Shown here: positions 31,893 to 40,405 of the stretch, piece by piece
Position numbering within the stretch: the stretch's first letter is position 1
Layout of the letters: every line of letters starts with the position of its first letter
Source of the DNA: Slackia isoflavoniconvertens
GTDB lineage: Bacteria; Actinomycetota; Coriobacteriia; Coriobacteriales; Eggerthellaceae
Assembly (NCBI RefSeq): GCF_003725955.1
Contig: NZ_QIBZ01000011.1
Location: forward strand, 1 to 64,000
Reading direction: 5' to 3'
DNA: 64,000 nt
Made by a program: the position numbers and the translations under genes
Notes under the pieces: model-generated
The model's database searches: none
Told to the model about the DNA's origin: nothing
Seen by the model: only the letters and a program-made list of their open reading frames with translations

Positions 31893-32318
31893 CTATTTCT
31901 TCACCAGGGCAACGAGCTTGCCAGCGTGGCTTGCCACATGCACGAGCACCAAAGCCAAAAGAATCTTGGCCGAAGCCGCATGCAACGGATTCCATATGAA
32001 ATAGCCCGGCGCGAACAGCCCGAACATGGGTAAGACCGTCGCACTGATAAGCACGCCAGATACTATGCAAACCGCAATCGCAATGAACAGCGCTGCATCG
32101 AGAACGATGCGCGCCACCGCAAGTGCCGACCCAAACCGGGCGGCTTTTAACAGGCTGGACAATGCATTCAAGCTTGCAGCGAGATGCAGAAGAAAAGCCG
32201 CGAGTGCGACCAATCCCAGCCACTCATGCGCAGCAATTCCTGTGATTTGGGGCAATACCGCAACCGTGGCAAGCACAGCCGCCGCAATATCGAGTGCGAG
32301 CGTCGCTTTCTTCGGCAT
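31893..32318 (-). CDS. DUF4405-type membrane cytochrome-like protein
   Basis: A 141-aa, four-helix protein. Paired histidines in HEWLGLVALAAFLLHLAASL and HAASAKILLALVLVHVASHA lie on opposite helices, as expected for b-haem ligation in DUF4405/cytochrome-b561-like proteins. Its start is one base beyond the stop of the small haem-motif protein. It is therefore a probable quinol-side electron carrier of the molybdoenzyme complex. Haem binding is inferred from His spacing. Confidence 0.7.
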   Translation of the reverse strand: MPKKATLALDIAAAVLATVAVLPQITGIAAHEWLGLVALAAFLLHLAASLNALSSLLKAARFGSALAVARIVLDAALFIAIAVCIVSGVLISATVLPMFGLFAPGYFIWNPLHAASAKILLALVLVHVASHAGKLVALVKK

Positions 32319-32319
32319 A

Positions 32320-32682
32320 CTACCCCACCTTCTTCAGCACCAAAATGAGTCCGCCGAAAAACACTACGGGACCGAGCACCCATAAATTCAAGCTGGCATC
32401 AGACGCGCTGCGATAACCGCCGCTGACCAAGGTGTCCCATGCGTGGCACTCGACTGAGGAGCAAGTCGACTCGGGGCAGACCATCTCGTGCACGCCGTCG
32501 GGGCCGGGAACGTTCACGTAGTCGTGGCACTCCCCGCTCGCGCAGCCCGTCGCAGGACACGGCGATGCGGCGTCGATGTGCTGCGGCGCGCCAACACTTA
32601 CCGAAGAAACGCTCGCCGCGAGGAAAACGCATGCCGCCGCCAGCGCGAACGCGGCGATGACGCATATCAGCTTTTTCACCAT
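32320..32682 (-). CDS. Small membrane protein with two CX4CH haem-type motifs
   Basis: A 120-aa protein: signal/TM at 5-27, an exported Cys-rich domain (about 30-95) and a C-terminal TM (99-116). The domain carries C47-ASGE-C52-H53 and C74-SSVE-C79-H80, both CX4CH, a spacing known for covalent haem c in tetrahaem cytochromes c3. Other Cys are C42 and C69. It lies between nrfD and the DUF4405 gene, so it could pass electrons between quinol and FeS subunits. No family name recognised. Confidence 0.65.
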   Translation of the reverse strand: MVKKLICVIAAFALAAACVFLAASVSSVSVGAPQHIDAASPCPATGCASGECHDYVNVPGPDGVHEMVCPESTCSSVECHAWDTLVSGGYRSASDASLNLWVLGPVVFFGGLILVLKKVG

Positions 32683-32703
32683 GGCGAGCCTTTCATAGAA
32701 AAG

Positions 32704-32743
32704 GAGCCGGACGCGGCAGGTTTGGGGGGGCCGCGTCCGGCTC
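32704..32743 (-). terminator. Hairpin with T-run between nrfD and the haem-motif gene
   Basis: GAGCCGGACGCGG and its exact complement flank a 14-base loop. On the minus strand CTTTTCT follows, then the ribosome binding site of the next gene. It probably acts as a partial terminator or mRNA stabiliser within the operon. Confidence 0.65.
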
Positions 32744-32760
32744 GGAAGAAAAGAGGGGCG

Positions 32761-33990
32761 CTAGTCGACGTTCTCGGCGGGCTTCAAGGGCAGGTACTTC
32801 AGGCCCAGCAGCAAGAACAGAATGCACATGGCGAGCACGCCGAGCGTGACGCCGAATTCGATCGGCTGCGGAGCATAGACCATGCCCTGATAGGCTCCGG
32901 TAAACCCGGCCTGCCAGTTGGTAATGGCATACTGCGTGGTAACGCCTGGCATATCCAGGTTCGGAATCTGGAAGCCGCCCACGAGAATCTGCAGGCGCTT
33001 GCAGAACACGCCGAGGATCGCGAGAACGGACGCCACGACGACGCCGGGGGTCGTGCGCAGCTTCGGCACGACGAGGATGGCGACCGAGACGGCCATGAGC
33101 GCGACCTGCGTCCAGAAGACGGGCGAAAGCGCGCCGGAGGTGAGCATCGCCACGACTTCGGTGCCCTCGCCGCCGAAGTACCCGCTCGTGAGCAGGTCGC
33201 AGGCGTAGAAGTACAGGTCGACGAGCACGAACACGGCCAGCATCTTGGCGAGGTTGGCCACATGCCTCTGGTCGAGGGCGAGGTAGCCCGCGCGGCGCAG
33301 CGCCAGGCACACGATGAGCACGAGCGCGGTGCCGCAGTCGAGCGCGGAGGCCACGAACCACGGGCCCATGAGCGCGGTGTGCCAGAACTCGTGCGCCGGG
33401 GCGAGGCTGAAGATCCACGCGGTGACGTTATGCACGAGGATGGCCACGATGAGCGCGACCACGCTGATGGCGCGGATCGCGGTGTGCGACATGCGGCCGG
33501 CCTCGGCGCGCAGGTACGCCCACAGGTAGATTACCGACAGGACGAGGTAGGTGCCGAGCACCAGGATGTCCCACATCAGGGGGCTGGAGAAGTTCGAGTA
33601 CACGAACAGCTCCCACAGGCGGGCCGGGCCGCCGAGGTCGACCACGACGAAGCCGATCGCCGCGCAGGTGCAGCACACGCTCGTCCAGATGGCGACCTTG
33701 GAGATGCCGCCGAAGCCCTTCATGCCGAAGGCGTTCGGCACCGACGAGATGATCAGGCCGCCGGCCGACAGACCGACGAAGAACATGAAGTTCGTGATGT
33801 AGAGGCCCCAGGAGTCGAGGTTGCGCATGCCGGTCTGCACCATGCCGCCCGAAAGCTGCATGGCCCAGCACGCGATGCCGGCGACGGTGAGCACGGCCGC
33901 CACGATAATGGCGGCGTTCAGGCCCTTGCCGCCCCAGGTCTCATGCTTGGGTTCAGCGGCAGTGGAAGCCGCAGAAACATTTTCAGTCAT
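32761..33990 (-). CDS. nrfD: NrfD/PsrC-type quinol-oxidising membrane subunit
   Basis: A 409-aa protein with about ten TM helices, starting with MTENVSAASTAAEPKHETWG. NrfD motifs include FVGLSAGGLIISSVPNAFGM and GFVVVDLGGPARLWELFVYS. It links the quinone pool to the adjacent FeS subunit. Base composition is visibly higher in GC than the upstream catalytic gene. A 36-base piece of this gene recurs at 20051-20086. Confidence 0.88.
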   Translation of the reverse strand: MTENVSAASTAAEPKHETWGGKGLNAAIIVAAVLTVAGIACWAMQLSGGMVQTGMRNLDSWGLYITNFMFFVGLSAGGLIISSVPNAFGMKGFGGISKVAIWTSVCCTCAAIGFVVVDLGGPARLWELFVYSNFSSPLMWDILVLGTYLVLSVIYLWAYLRAEAGRMSHTAIRAISVVALIVAILVHNVTAWIFSLAPAHEFWHTALMGPWFVASALDCGTALVLIVCLALRRAGYLALDQRHVANLAKMLAVFVLVDLYFYACDLLTSGYFGGEGTEVVAMLTSGALSPVFWTQVALMAVSVAILVVPKLRTTPGVVVASVLAILGVFCKRLQILVGGFQIPNLDMPGVTTQYAITNWQAGFTGAYQGMVYAPQPIEFGVTLGVLAMCILFLLLGLKYLPLKPAENVD

Positions 33991-34002
33991 AGTTGGCCTC
34001 CC

Positions 34003-34623
34003 TTACACCAGGTAGTAGACGGACGGCTTCGTGCCCTTTTCAGGCAGAAGCTGCATGTACTCGCGCTCGCGAATCACCTTGGATATTTCCGAATTGGGGT
34101 CATCGAGATCGCCCCAGTATCGAGCGCGTTCCGGACACATACGAATGCACATGGGCTCTTCGTCTTTGGCGAGGCGGTGCCAGCACATCGTGCATTTCTC
34201 TACCGTATGTTTCTGATGGGCAGGCACGTTCTGTCCCCCACACTCAAAATCGATTGTGTATTCGGGTTCCGCCCAATTGAATGAACGCACTCCCGTGTAA
34301 GGACAAGCGGCAACGCACATACGGCAACCAATGCACTTGTCGTAATCTTGACGAACCGCGCCCGTCTCTGGGTCTTTATAGGTGGCACCCACCGGGCACG
34401 CTTTCACGCACGCGGGGTTTTCGCAATGCTGACATGCAACCGGCACATATGACATGGTCACATCAGGGAAAATACCCTCGGGCGTGTCCATGTCTTCGCC
34501 GCCTTTAGTGAGAATGCGGTTCCACCAAATTCCCTTGGGCAGATGGTTTTCCATGCGACATCCAACCGCACACGTATGGCAACCGATGCAGCGCTTGGTA
34601 TCGATAGCAAATCCGTAATGCAT
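34003..34623 (-). CDS. Four-cluster ferredoxin subunit (DmsB/NrfC type)
   Basis: A 206-aa protein with 16 Cys arranged for four [4Fe-4S] clusters: CIGCHTCAVGC, CQHCENPACVKACP, CIGCRMCVAACP and CTMCWHRL...CIRMCP. It transfers electrons between NrfD and the catalytic subunit. The ATG at 34623 is three bases past the catalytic gene's stop, so the two are coupled. There is no twin-Arg signal of its own, so it would be exported bound to the catalytic subunit, as known for DmsAB. Confidence 0.9.
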   Translation of the reverse strand: MHYGFAIDTKRCIGCHTCAVGCRMENHLPKGIWWNRILTKGGEDMDTPEGIFPDVTMSYVPVACQHCENPACVKACPVGATYKDPETGAVRQDYDKCIGCRMCVAACPYTGVRSFNWAEPEYTIDFECGGQNVPAHQKHTVEKCTMCWHRLAKDEEPMCIRMCPERARYWGDLDDPNSEISKVIREREYMQLLPEKGTKPSVYYLV

Positions 34624-34626
34624 CGC

Positions 34627-37182
34627 TTAGGCCTCCCACTTCTTGAAATCAACTCGCGTGTCGTACGGCGCGATAGAGTCGGCATATTTGTCGGTTTTCG
34701 GGTTGGTGAGCTCTTGGTAGCACCCGGCTTTAAATTGCGAACGCTGCCAGCCCTTCGGGATTGAAATAATGCCAGGGGCAATCGATTCGTCGATGAGCGC
34801 TTTAACCACAGCATGGCCGCGATCGTTGAAAACCTCGATATAGTCGCCGTCCTTCACGCCACGCGCCTCGGCGTCGACGCTGTTGACTTTGCCCTGCGGT
34901 TCGGGGTCGAGTTCGCGCAGCACGGGCACCTCAAACCACTGCGTATGGATACGGAAACGCGAATGCTCCTGCAGATACACCAACGGGTATTTCTCGGCCA
35001 ACGGATTTTCCGAACCACACTCGTCCGGTTCGCGGAAATAAACGATATGCTCGTCGGCATCACGGGACGAAAGGTCTTGCCCGTAGTTCAAACGTGGCGC
35101 AACCTTCTCGTAGTACAGCTGCACACGCCCCGATTCCGTCGGCCACGGGGCGCTCTTGCCGCGAATCCACGGTGAGCCCTCTTCCTGGCCGGTATAATTG
35201 ATAACCTTCTCTTCGCGCAAGCGCTCCTCGGTGTATCCGGCCGCCTGCGAGATTTTGTCGGAGAACAGCAACTTGTACCAATACGACATGTTGTCCCATG
35301 TGTCTTCAGGGAACGATTTCTCGTAGCCCAACGCGCGGCCCAGCATGCCGATAATCTCGTTGTCGCTTTTGGTTTCGTACAGGGGGTCGATGGCTTTTTC
35401 GCTGATGGTCATGTATGGATTGTTATACGCCGTACGCAGGTCTTCTTTCTCGTACCAACTGGCTACAGGAAGAACCAGGTCGGCGTGGCTGGCGGAATCG
35501 TTCATCTCCATGTCGAGCACGATCCAGTAGTCCATGTTGGGCAGCACCTTGTTGATCCACTCGTTTTGGCCGGTCATATTGCTCATAAGATTGCTGCAAT
35601 ACGACACCAACACCTTGGATGGGTAGTCTTTGCCCTCGAGCTTCTGAGTGCCAAACATTTCAGCCAAACGAGCAGCGGGGACTTGCGAGTTATATTCCTT
35701 GAACTCGGGCGTAGCGAACCAGTATGACGTGAGCGCCGGCGTGTAAGTTTGCGTGAACACGCCCGTGAAGCCAGCGCCGTCGCGGCCCAACTGACCAGTA
35801 AGCGCCAACAAAATAGCCACAGCCCACGTGTTCAGGTAGCCGTTCACGTAGTGGTCCAGGCCGTAGGTGATGTTCACCGACACGGCACGCTCGGTGGCGA
35901 ACGAACGAGCCAGCTCTTCGATACGCTCGGCGGGTACGCCCGTCTTCTTCGAGGCCTCTTCGATGGTGTATTGCGAAAGCTGCTCTTTGAGCAGGGTGTA
36001 TGCTGTGGTCACCTTCACGCCGTCAGGCGTGGTGAACGTGCCTTCCAGCGCAGGGTTGGTGGCTTCCTCAACGAGCTTCGGCGCATTGGCGTCCAAGTCC
36101 CATACGTAGTACTTATTGGGAATGGCAGCAACCGCGGCGGCCAACACCGCGGCGCCCTGAGCGGCATACTTCTCTTTCACGGCGGAAACCGTGGCGACGT
36201 AGGTAGCGGCGCTTTCTGCCGGCCAATTGCTCGCACGCAGGTGAGCCTTGGTATCTTCGCGAACCAGAAACGCGCCGGTGGACTTCTCTTTGATAAAGTC
36301 GAGATTCTGCAGTTCGTTCTGGATAAGGTAATTCGACATGGCCAAGGCCATATAGCCATCGTAGCCGGGATTTACCTGAATCCACTCGTCGGAACGATGC
36401 GCCGTGGCCGACTTGATGGGATCGATACAGATAACCTTCGTGCCATTTTCCTTCGCCCACTGAATCCAGCGCCAGTTTTGCGGAGCGGTGAACACAGGGT
36501 TGGTGCCCCATACCACTACCATGGAAGAATCCAGCACCGAATTGGGCTCGTTGCAATAAGCCCAGTCTCCCGTGCCCAGCACACGGTTGATTCCATAGCC
36601 TGCTGCGTAGTCGTAACATACGGCGGTTTTCGTAGCGCCCATAACGCCCGACAATCTTGCAAATTGGTTATAAACGCCATTCATGTAACCATATTGGCCT
36701 GAGCTTGCATCAAACACAACCGACTTCGGCCCATACGCGTCGGCCGCATCCTTGATATGCTTGGCAGCCTCTTCGATGGCCTCTTCCCAGCTGATGGCCT
36801 CCCATTCTCCAGCACCGCGCTCGCTGCCCGGCACGCGGCGCATGGGTTGTTGAATGCGCGTGGGACTATAGATACGCTCCATGTACGACGCGCCCTTCAA
36901 GCAGCCGCCGCGGTAACCGTCGTTCGGGTAATTGCCCGGCTCGAGCTTTACCACCTTGCCGTCGCGCACATGAGCGAGCCAACGGCACGAACCCATGCAA
37001 TTCGAACGGCACATGACGCTGCAAATACGCTCTTCGTCGCCAGCACGCTCATCGTCATCGAGCTCTTCAGCGACAGCCAAGTTGGTACCCACGGCGCTCA
37101 AGCATGCGGCTACGCCTGCTGCGCCGGTGGTTTTGAGAAAATTGCGGCGCGTGAGCCCTTTTGGGCCGTGTGCTCCTGACAT
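34627..37182 (-). CDS. Molybdopterin oxidoreductase, DMSO-reductase family catalytic subunit
   Basis: An 851-aa enzyme with Tat signal TRRNFLK (11-17) and hydrophobic stretch to AVA. Cys54, 58, 62, 66 and 94 could hold the N-terminal [4Fe-4S] cluster. Molybdopterin-binding motifs include VVVWGTNPVFTAPQNWRWIQ and the C-terminal DGDYIEVFNDRGHAVVKA. Where DMSO reductases place a Ser metal ligand, this reads C189-Y-D-Y-A-A, so the ligand is uncertain. It is first in the operon with NrfD, FeS, haem-motif, DUF4405 and TorD genes. The substrate is unknown. GGAGGAGAG precedes the start. Confidence 0.85.
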   Translation of the reverse strand: MSGAHGPKGLTRRNFLKTTGAAGVAACLSAVGTNLAVAEELDDDERAGDEERICSVMCRSNCMGSCRWLAHVRDGKVVKLEPGNYPNDGYRGGCLKGASYMERIYSPTRIQQPMRRVPGSERGAGEWEAISWEEAIEEAAKHIKDAADAYGPKSVVFDASSGQYGYMNGVYNQFARLSGVMGATKTAVCYDYAAGYGINRVLGTGDWAYCNEPNSVLDSSMVVVWGTNPVFTAPQNWRWIQWAKENGTKVICIDPIKSATAHRSDEWIQVNPGYDGYMALAMSNYLIQNELQNLDFIKEKSTGAFLVREDTKAHLRASNWPAESAATYVATVSAVKEKYAAQGAAVLAAAVAAIPNKYYVWDLDANAPKLVEEATNPALEGTFTTPDGVKVTTAYTLLKEQLSQYTIEEASKKTGVPAERIEELARSFATERAVSVNITYGLDHYVNGYLNTWAVAILLALTGQLGRDGAGFTGVFTQTYTPALTSYWFATPEFKEYNSQVPAARLAEMFGTQKLEGKDYPSKVLVSYCSNLMSNMTGQNEWINKVLPNMDYWIVLDMEMNDSASHADLVLPVASWYEKEDLRTAYNNPYMTISEKAIDPLYETKSDNEIIGMLGRALGYEKSFPEDTWDNMSYWYKLLFSDKISQAAGYTEERLREEKVINYTGQEEGSPWIRGKSAPWPTESGRVQLYYEKVAPRLNYGQDLSSRDADEHIVYFREPDECGSENPLAEKYPLVYLQEHSRFRIHTQWFEVPVLRELDPEPQGKVNSVDAEARGVKDGDYIEVFNDRGHAVVKALIDESIAPGIISIPKGWQRSQFKAGCYQELTNPKTDKYADSIAPYDTRVDFKKWEA

Positions 37183-37532
37183 CTCTCCTCCTCCAAAGAT
37201 CGTGTCAGGATATCCCCTTGCATGAAGCACGAAGATTTCGAAAGGCCGGCGTCGCCTATTCGCAATGGCGACGCATCGTGACACCGCATTCGCGCGATGC
37301 GTTCCCCTTTATTCCCCTTACGACATGCTCGTTCTTATCGGATATCCCTTGCGGCCCTCGCGAGCCGCCCCTTGCGTTTCACGTCCCCCGACACAAAACG
37401 CTCCTGATAAGAATTGGCCAAATCCTTAGTTGTCATATTGTCACAATATATTGCGACAATCAATCAAATTGATTATTCTATCTTTAAGATAATATTATCG
37501 AACATATATTCGTATTTCAATAAGAGCGTCGT
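37183..37532 (-). promoter_or_regulatory. Leader and promoter region of the molybdoenzyme operon
   Basis: A candidate -10 TAGAAT (37480-37475, minus strand) would start transcription near 37468, giving a leader of about 285 bases. The operator dyad at 37437-37460 lies just inside the transcript. The rest of the leader has no gene and no recognised riboswitch. Confidence 0.45.
37437..37460. promoter_or_regulatory. Operator dyad ATTGTC-CAAT-ATTG-GACAAT
   Basis: A 24-base palindrome with one mismatched pair (ATTGTCACAATA / TATTGCGACAAT). A related site occurs at 40191-40214 before the second nrfD operon, identical at 18 of 24 positions. Confidence 0.6.
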
Positions 37533-37730
37533 ATGTTAGGAACCAACTCGACGGCGACTTTTGCGCCGAACAACGCCTCCCAAAGAAGGGAGGCAGTACC
37601 CATATCCGATGACATTGAGATATTAAAGTTACTGACCGCTCTTATCTCGCTAATTACCGCCATCGTCGGCCTCGCCAAGGCACGCATGGAACACCCAAGA
37701 CGAAAAAACGCCACCGTCGATAGACGATAA
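37533..37730 (+). CDS. Possible 65-aa small membrane protein
   Basis: The frame starts MLGTNSTATFAPNNASQRRE, has one hydrophobic helix (ILKLLTALISLITAIVGLAK) and a basic tail. No good ribosome binding site is seen and the surrounding region is AT-rich. It could be a genuine small membrane protein or a chance frame. Confidence 0.35.
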   Translation: MLGTNSTATFAPNNASQRREAVPISDDIEILKLLTALISLITAIVGLAKARMEHPRRKNATVDRR

Positions 37731-37810
37731 CGTTTCCTCTAGGCTAACGGCGTTGCCTGAACTGTCAAACGCGAGCCTGTCATCGAGCCAATTACGGCAT
37801 TTGAAACGCT

Positions 37811-38227
37811 TTACCGTCCATCGCGGCGGCGCAGCAGGCGCTCGTCCACCAGGGCCACGATGTCTTCGTCGGTCAAGCCCGCCTCAATGCAGCCGCGAAT
37901 CATGTCGTCGACGAGTAGCTCGACCGGCGTGTCGTATGCGCGCGCCGCACCGATTTCCTTTTGCTCCAACACGAATGTGCCCTTACCACGGCGCGTTGAG
38001 ATGTAGCCTTCGCGTTCCAGGTCCATATAAGCGCGGTTGATGGTGTTGTAGCTGCTGTCCAAATCGACAGCCAGCGCGCGCACCGTAGGCAGCTTGTCAC
38101 CCGGAAGATATTTCCCTGCGCCAATGAGATACGCGATGCGGTTTTTTACCTGAATCCACACAGGCAAGCCGCTGGAATGATCCACCTGGAAACCCGCCAT
38201 GGGGTTGTTCGCTCGCGTTTCGCTCAT
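37811..38227 (-). CDS. GntR-family (YtrA-type) transcriptional regulator
   Basis: A 138-aa protein with an N-terminal winged helix: GLPVWIQVKNRIAYLIGAGK, YLPGDKLPTVRALAVDLDSS, YNTINRAYMDLEREGYISTR, RGKGTFV. The C-terminal 50 residues form the short YtrA-type dimerisation tail. The start overlaps the SPFH stop (ATGA). It is the last gene of the nrfD-SPFH-gntR operon and a likely regulator of it, perhaps through the dyads at 40191 and 37437. Confidence 0.85.
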   Translation of the reverse strand: MSETRANNPMAGFQVDHSSGLPVWIQVKNRIAYLIGAGKYLPGDKLPTVRALAVDLDSSYNTINRAYMDLEREGYISTRRGKGTFVLEQKEIGAARAYDTPVELLVDDMIRGCIEAGLTDEDIVALVDERLLRRRDGR

Positions 38228-39192
38228 CGCTGCCCTTCTTTGTCGATAGCATCGGCCAGGCTGTCGGAAAGCGCGCTGGGCACCGTAACCACTGTCCCCT
38301 TCGACGCCTTCACCGTTTCGTATTGCTGAAGCATGGTGCGCAGACGGAACGCCGCCGACGGATCGCCGTAGGCGCTCGCCGCCTCAGCCAGCATGTCGGC
38401 CATGTCAGCCTCGGCCGAGGCCACTGTCATGCGCGCATTCTTCTCACGGTCGGCCTGTGCCTCGAGAGACATCACGTGCTGCAAATCGTCGGGAATCACA
38501 ATGTCGCGCACCTTCACCGATATTACGCCGATGCCCCACGCGGCGGCCTCGCGCTCTACCTCTTCCTTGATTTCTTGGTCGAGTTGGTCGCGACGCAGCG
38601 CCACCTCGGCCACTGTCGAGCGACCCACGGCCTCACGCATGGCTGTTTGCGCCAGAAACGACACCGCCGCATAGTAGTCCTCGACTTCGACGCAAGCCTT
38701 TTCGGCATCCCACACCATCCAGAACAACACAGCATCAACCGTGACGGGCACAAGGTCGGCCGTCAGAGTTTTCTCGGCATAAAATGGCGTGGCGATGGTA
38801 CGCTGGTCAACGCGAATGGTGCCGTGCTCCAGAATGGGAATGGTGAAATACAGCCCAGGGCCCGCCACACGCGAAAGTTTGCCCATGCGCAGCACCACTA
38901 CGCGCTCCCACGAAAGCGCGATATGTACCGATGAGACGGCAAGCAGCGCGCAAACGAATGCGAGCGATATTTCAAGAATGCCCACGCCCCCGGCCACGGC
39001 GCGCGCCGCAAGCAGCACCACACCGAACACGAGTAAAAACACCGTGATATTAAATACCGTGGCTCCATTGCGCGACGACTTACGAGGCACATACGACGTG
39101 GCCGCGCGCATTTCGGCGTCTTTGTCGCGTGCATCGTAGGGCATGTCCGCATACGCCCGACGATCGAGCTTTTCCCTATTTTTCAGCGGCAT
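38224..39192 (-). CDS. SPFH/band-7 (slipin/stomatin-like) membrane protein
   Basis: A 322-aa protein. Residues 1-45 are charged and cytoplasmic, two TM segments follow (about 46-66 and 72-92), then the SPFH domain (SWERVVVLRMGKLSRVAGPG to VSVKVRDIVIPDDLQHVMSL) and a coiled C-terminus rich in Ala/Glu. Slipins form membrane scaffolds and often pair with NfeD; here the partner is an NrfD-like protein instead. AAAGGGG precedes the ATG. Confidence 0.85.
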   Translation of the reverse strand: MPLKNREKLDRRAYADMPYDARDKDAEMRAATSYVPRKSSRNGATVFNITVFLLVFGVVLLAARAVAGGVGILEISLAFVCALLAVSSVHIALSWERVVVLRMGKLSRVAGPGLYFTIPILEHGTIRVDQRTIATPFYAEKTLTADLVPVTVDAVLFWMVWDAEKACVEVEDYYAAVSFLAQTAMREAVGRSTVAEVALRRDQLDQEIKEEVEREAAAWGIGVISVKVRDIVIPDDLQHVMSLEAQADREKNARMTVASAEADMADMLAEAASAYGDPSAAFRLRTMLQQYETVKASKGTVVTVPSALSDSLADAIDKEGQR

Positions 39193-39224
39193 CGCATTCC
39201 CCTTTCGCGATTGCGGTTTCTTTC

Positions 39225-40139
39225 CTATGGCAGAGCCAGCGTGTCCGCCAAATTGGCTGTTTGCGTTATGTCGAACGCGGAAATTCCCACAATCGAATAT
39301 CGCAGCGTCACGCCCCCAATGAGCACAAACAGCGCCACCCATAAAAGCTGGCTGCGCCTGTTGTCGAATGTGAGCAAATGCTCGAGCACAAGCGGAATGC
39401 CCAGGCCGCACACCACAAGGCCTATCCAGAACGGCCACCGCAAATCGCCCGCGACGAGCGCGAAAGCGGCCTGAGACGTAGTCGGCGAAGCAAACAGCCA
39501 GGCAACGTAAGCCACCAGGCACGCAGCTTCAACCGCCACTGCGGCGCTGTCCACACGCGACAAGGCGATAAACGAACCCATAAGCGGAGCTCGGCATTCC
39601 ACAAACGCCCACGCGCCCAAGCACAGAGCAACGCCACACGAAATGCCCGAAAGGACGAACAAGGCGGGTATGAGCGGCGTCTGCCACGCATCGACCGACG
39701 GAAGACCAGCAAGCAGTATGCCCGTGTATGCCACCACAACGACTCCGATAAGCACGCCGAGAACGCCGCCAGGTACGGCCAACTTCTCGCGTAGGTCCCA
39801 CATCTCTAGCATATTTGCGCATGCGAACACCGTCGAAAGCGCGCACGCAACGGCAAGCGACCATGCGCCTACCGCGATTGCCGAGGGAGTCGAAGCCGCA
39901 AACAGAAAAAACGCGCGGTCGATTCGGCCGAGGTCGGCGAGCAAGCACACGACAGAAAGCCCCAGCACGATTGCGCATGCAGCCCATGCCCGCACGAAGA
40001 ATTCCGCCGGCAAAAGCCAACGACGGGCAGCAAGGCGCGGAGAGTTCAGCACCTCGAGCAACGAGAGCACCGCAAGCGCCCCACCACCCGTGCTACCCAG
40101 AAACAGGTACGCCACGATGAGCGAATCGAATATGCCCAT
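39225..40139 (-). CDS. Orphan NrfD/PsrC-like membrane protein
   Basis: A 304-aa protein of eight to nine TM helices starting MGIFDSLIVAYLFLGSTGGG. The opening FLGSTGGGALAVLSLLEVL and spacing of charged loops resemble NrfD/PsrC subunits, but no FeS or molybdenum subunit is encoded nearby. It may serve another complex, such as the neighbouring molybdoenzyme, or have a separate quinone role. The homology is weaker than for the 32761-33990 protein. Confidence 0.65.
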   Translation of the reverse strand: MGIFDSLIVAYLFLGSTGGGALAVLSLLEVLNSPRLAARRWLLPAEFFVRAWAACAIVLGLSVVCLLADLGRIDRAFFLFAASTPSAIAVGAWSLAVACALSTVFACANMLEMWDLREKLAVPGGVLGVLIGVVVVAYTGILLAGLPSVDAWQTPLIPALFVLSGISCGVALCLGAWAFVECRAPLMGSFIALSRVDSAAVAVEAACLVAYVAWLFASPTTSQAAFALVAGDLRWPFWIGLVVCGLGIPLVLEHLLTFDNRRSQLLWVALFVLIGGVTLRYSIVGISAFDITQTANLADTLALP

Positions 40140-40190
40140 GCGCTTCCCTTCTCCACTCGCCAACGACGTGACGCTCCCGCACGTTGCCAC

Positions 40191-40221
40191 ATTGTCGCAA
40201 TTCGTTGCGTCAAGTATAGCA
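40191..40221 (-). promoter_or_regulatory. Promoter and operator of the nrfD-SPFH-gntR operon
   Basis: An extended -10 TGCTATACT (minus strand, near 40221-40213) is followed by the 24-base dyad 40191-40214, ATTGTCGCAAT..TTGCGTCAA, which would cover the transcription start. This is related to the site at 37437-37460. Confidence 0.55.
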
Positions 40222-40312
40222 GGAGTGCCGCTTCGAAAACGATGTTCAAAAAAGAGCCCCGAATGCCCGGCGCGTTCGAGATGCATTTCGAACAAGTGCA
40301 CGGCAACCGCAA

Positions 40313-40340
40313 AAAAGCCGACCCTTTCGAGTCGGCTTTT
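40313..40340. terminator. Bidirectional terminator
   Basis: AAAAGCCGAC pairs with GTCGGCTTTT around an 8-base loop. On the minus strand it ends the transporter gene. Confidence 0.85.
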
Positions 40341-40405
40341 CGTTAGCGATCCACGCTGTATGAAGTTACTACGCGCAACCGATTCGCAACTTACGTGCTC
40401 ACGGC

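Noticed and set aside
32488-34284. 598-codon plus-strand frame opposite nrfD
   Set aside because: Shadow of the GC-rich nrfD gene, with composition dominated by Arg, His and Glu.
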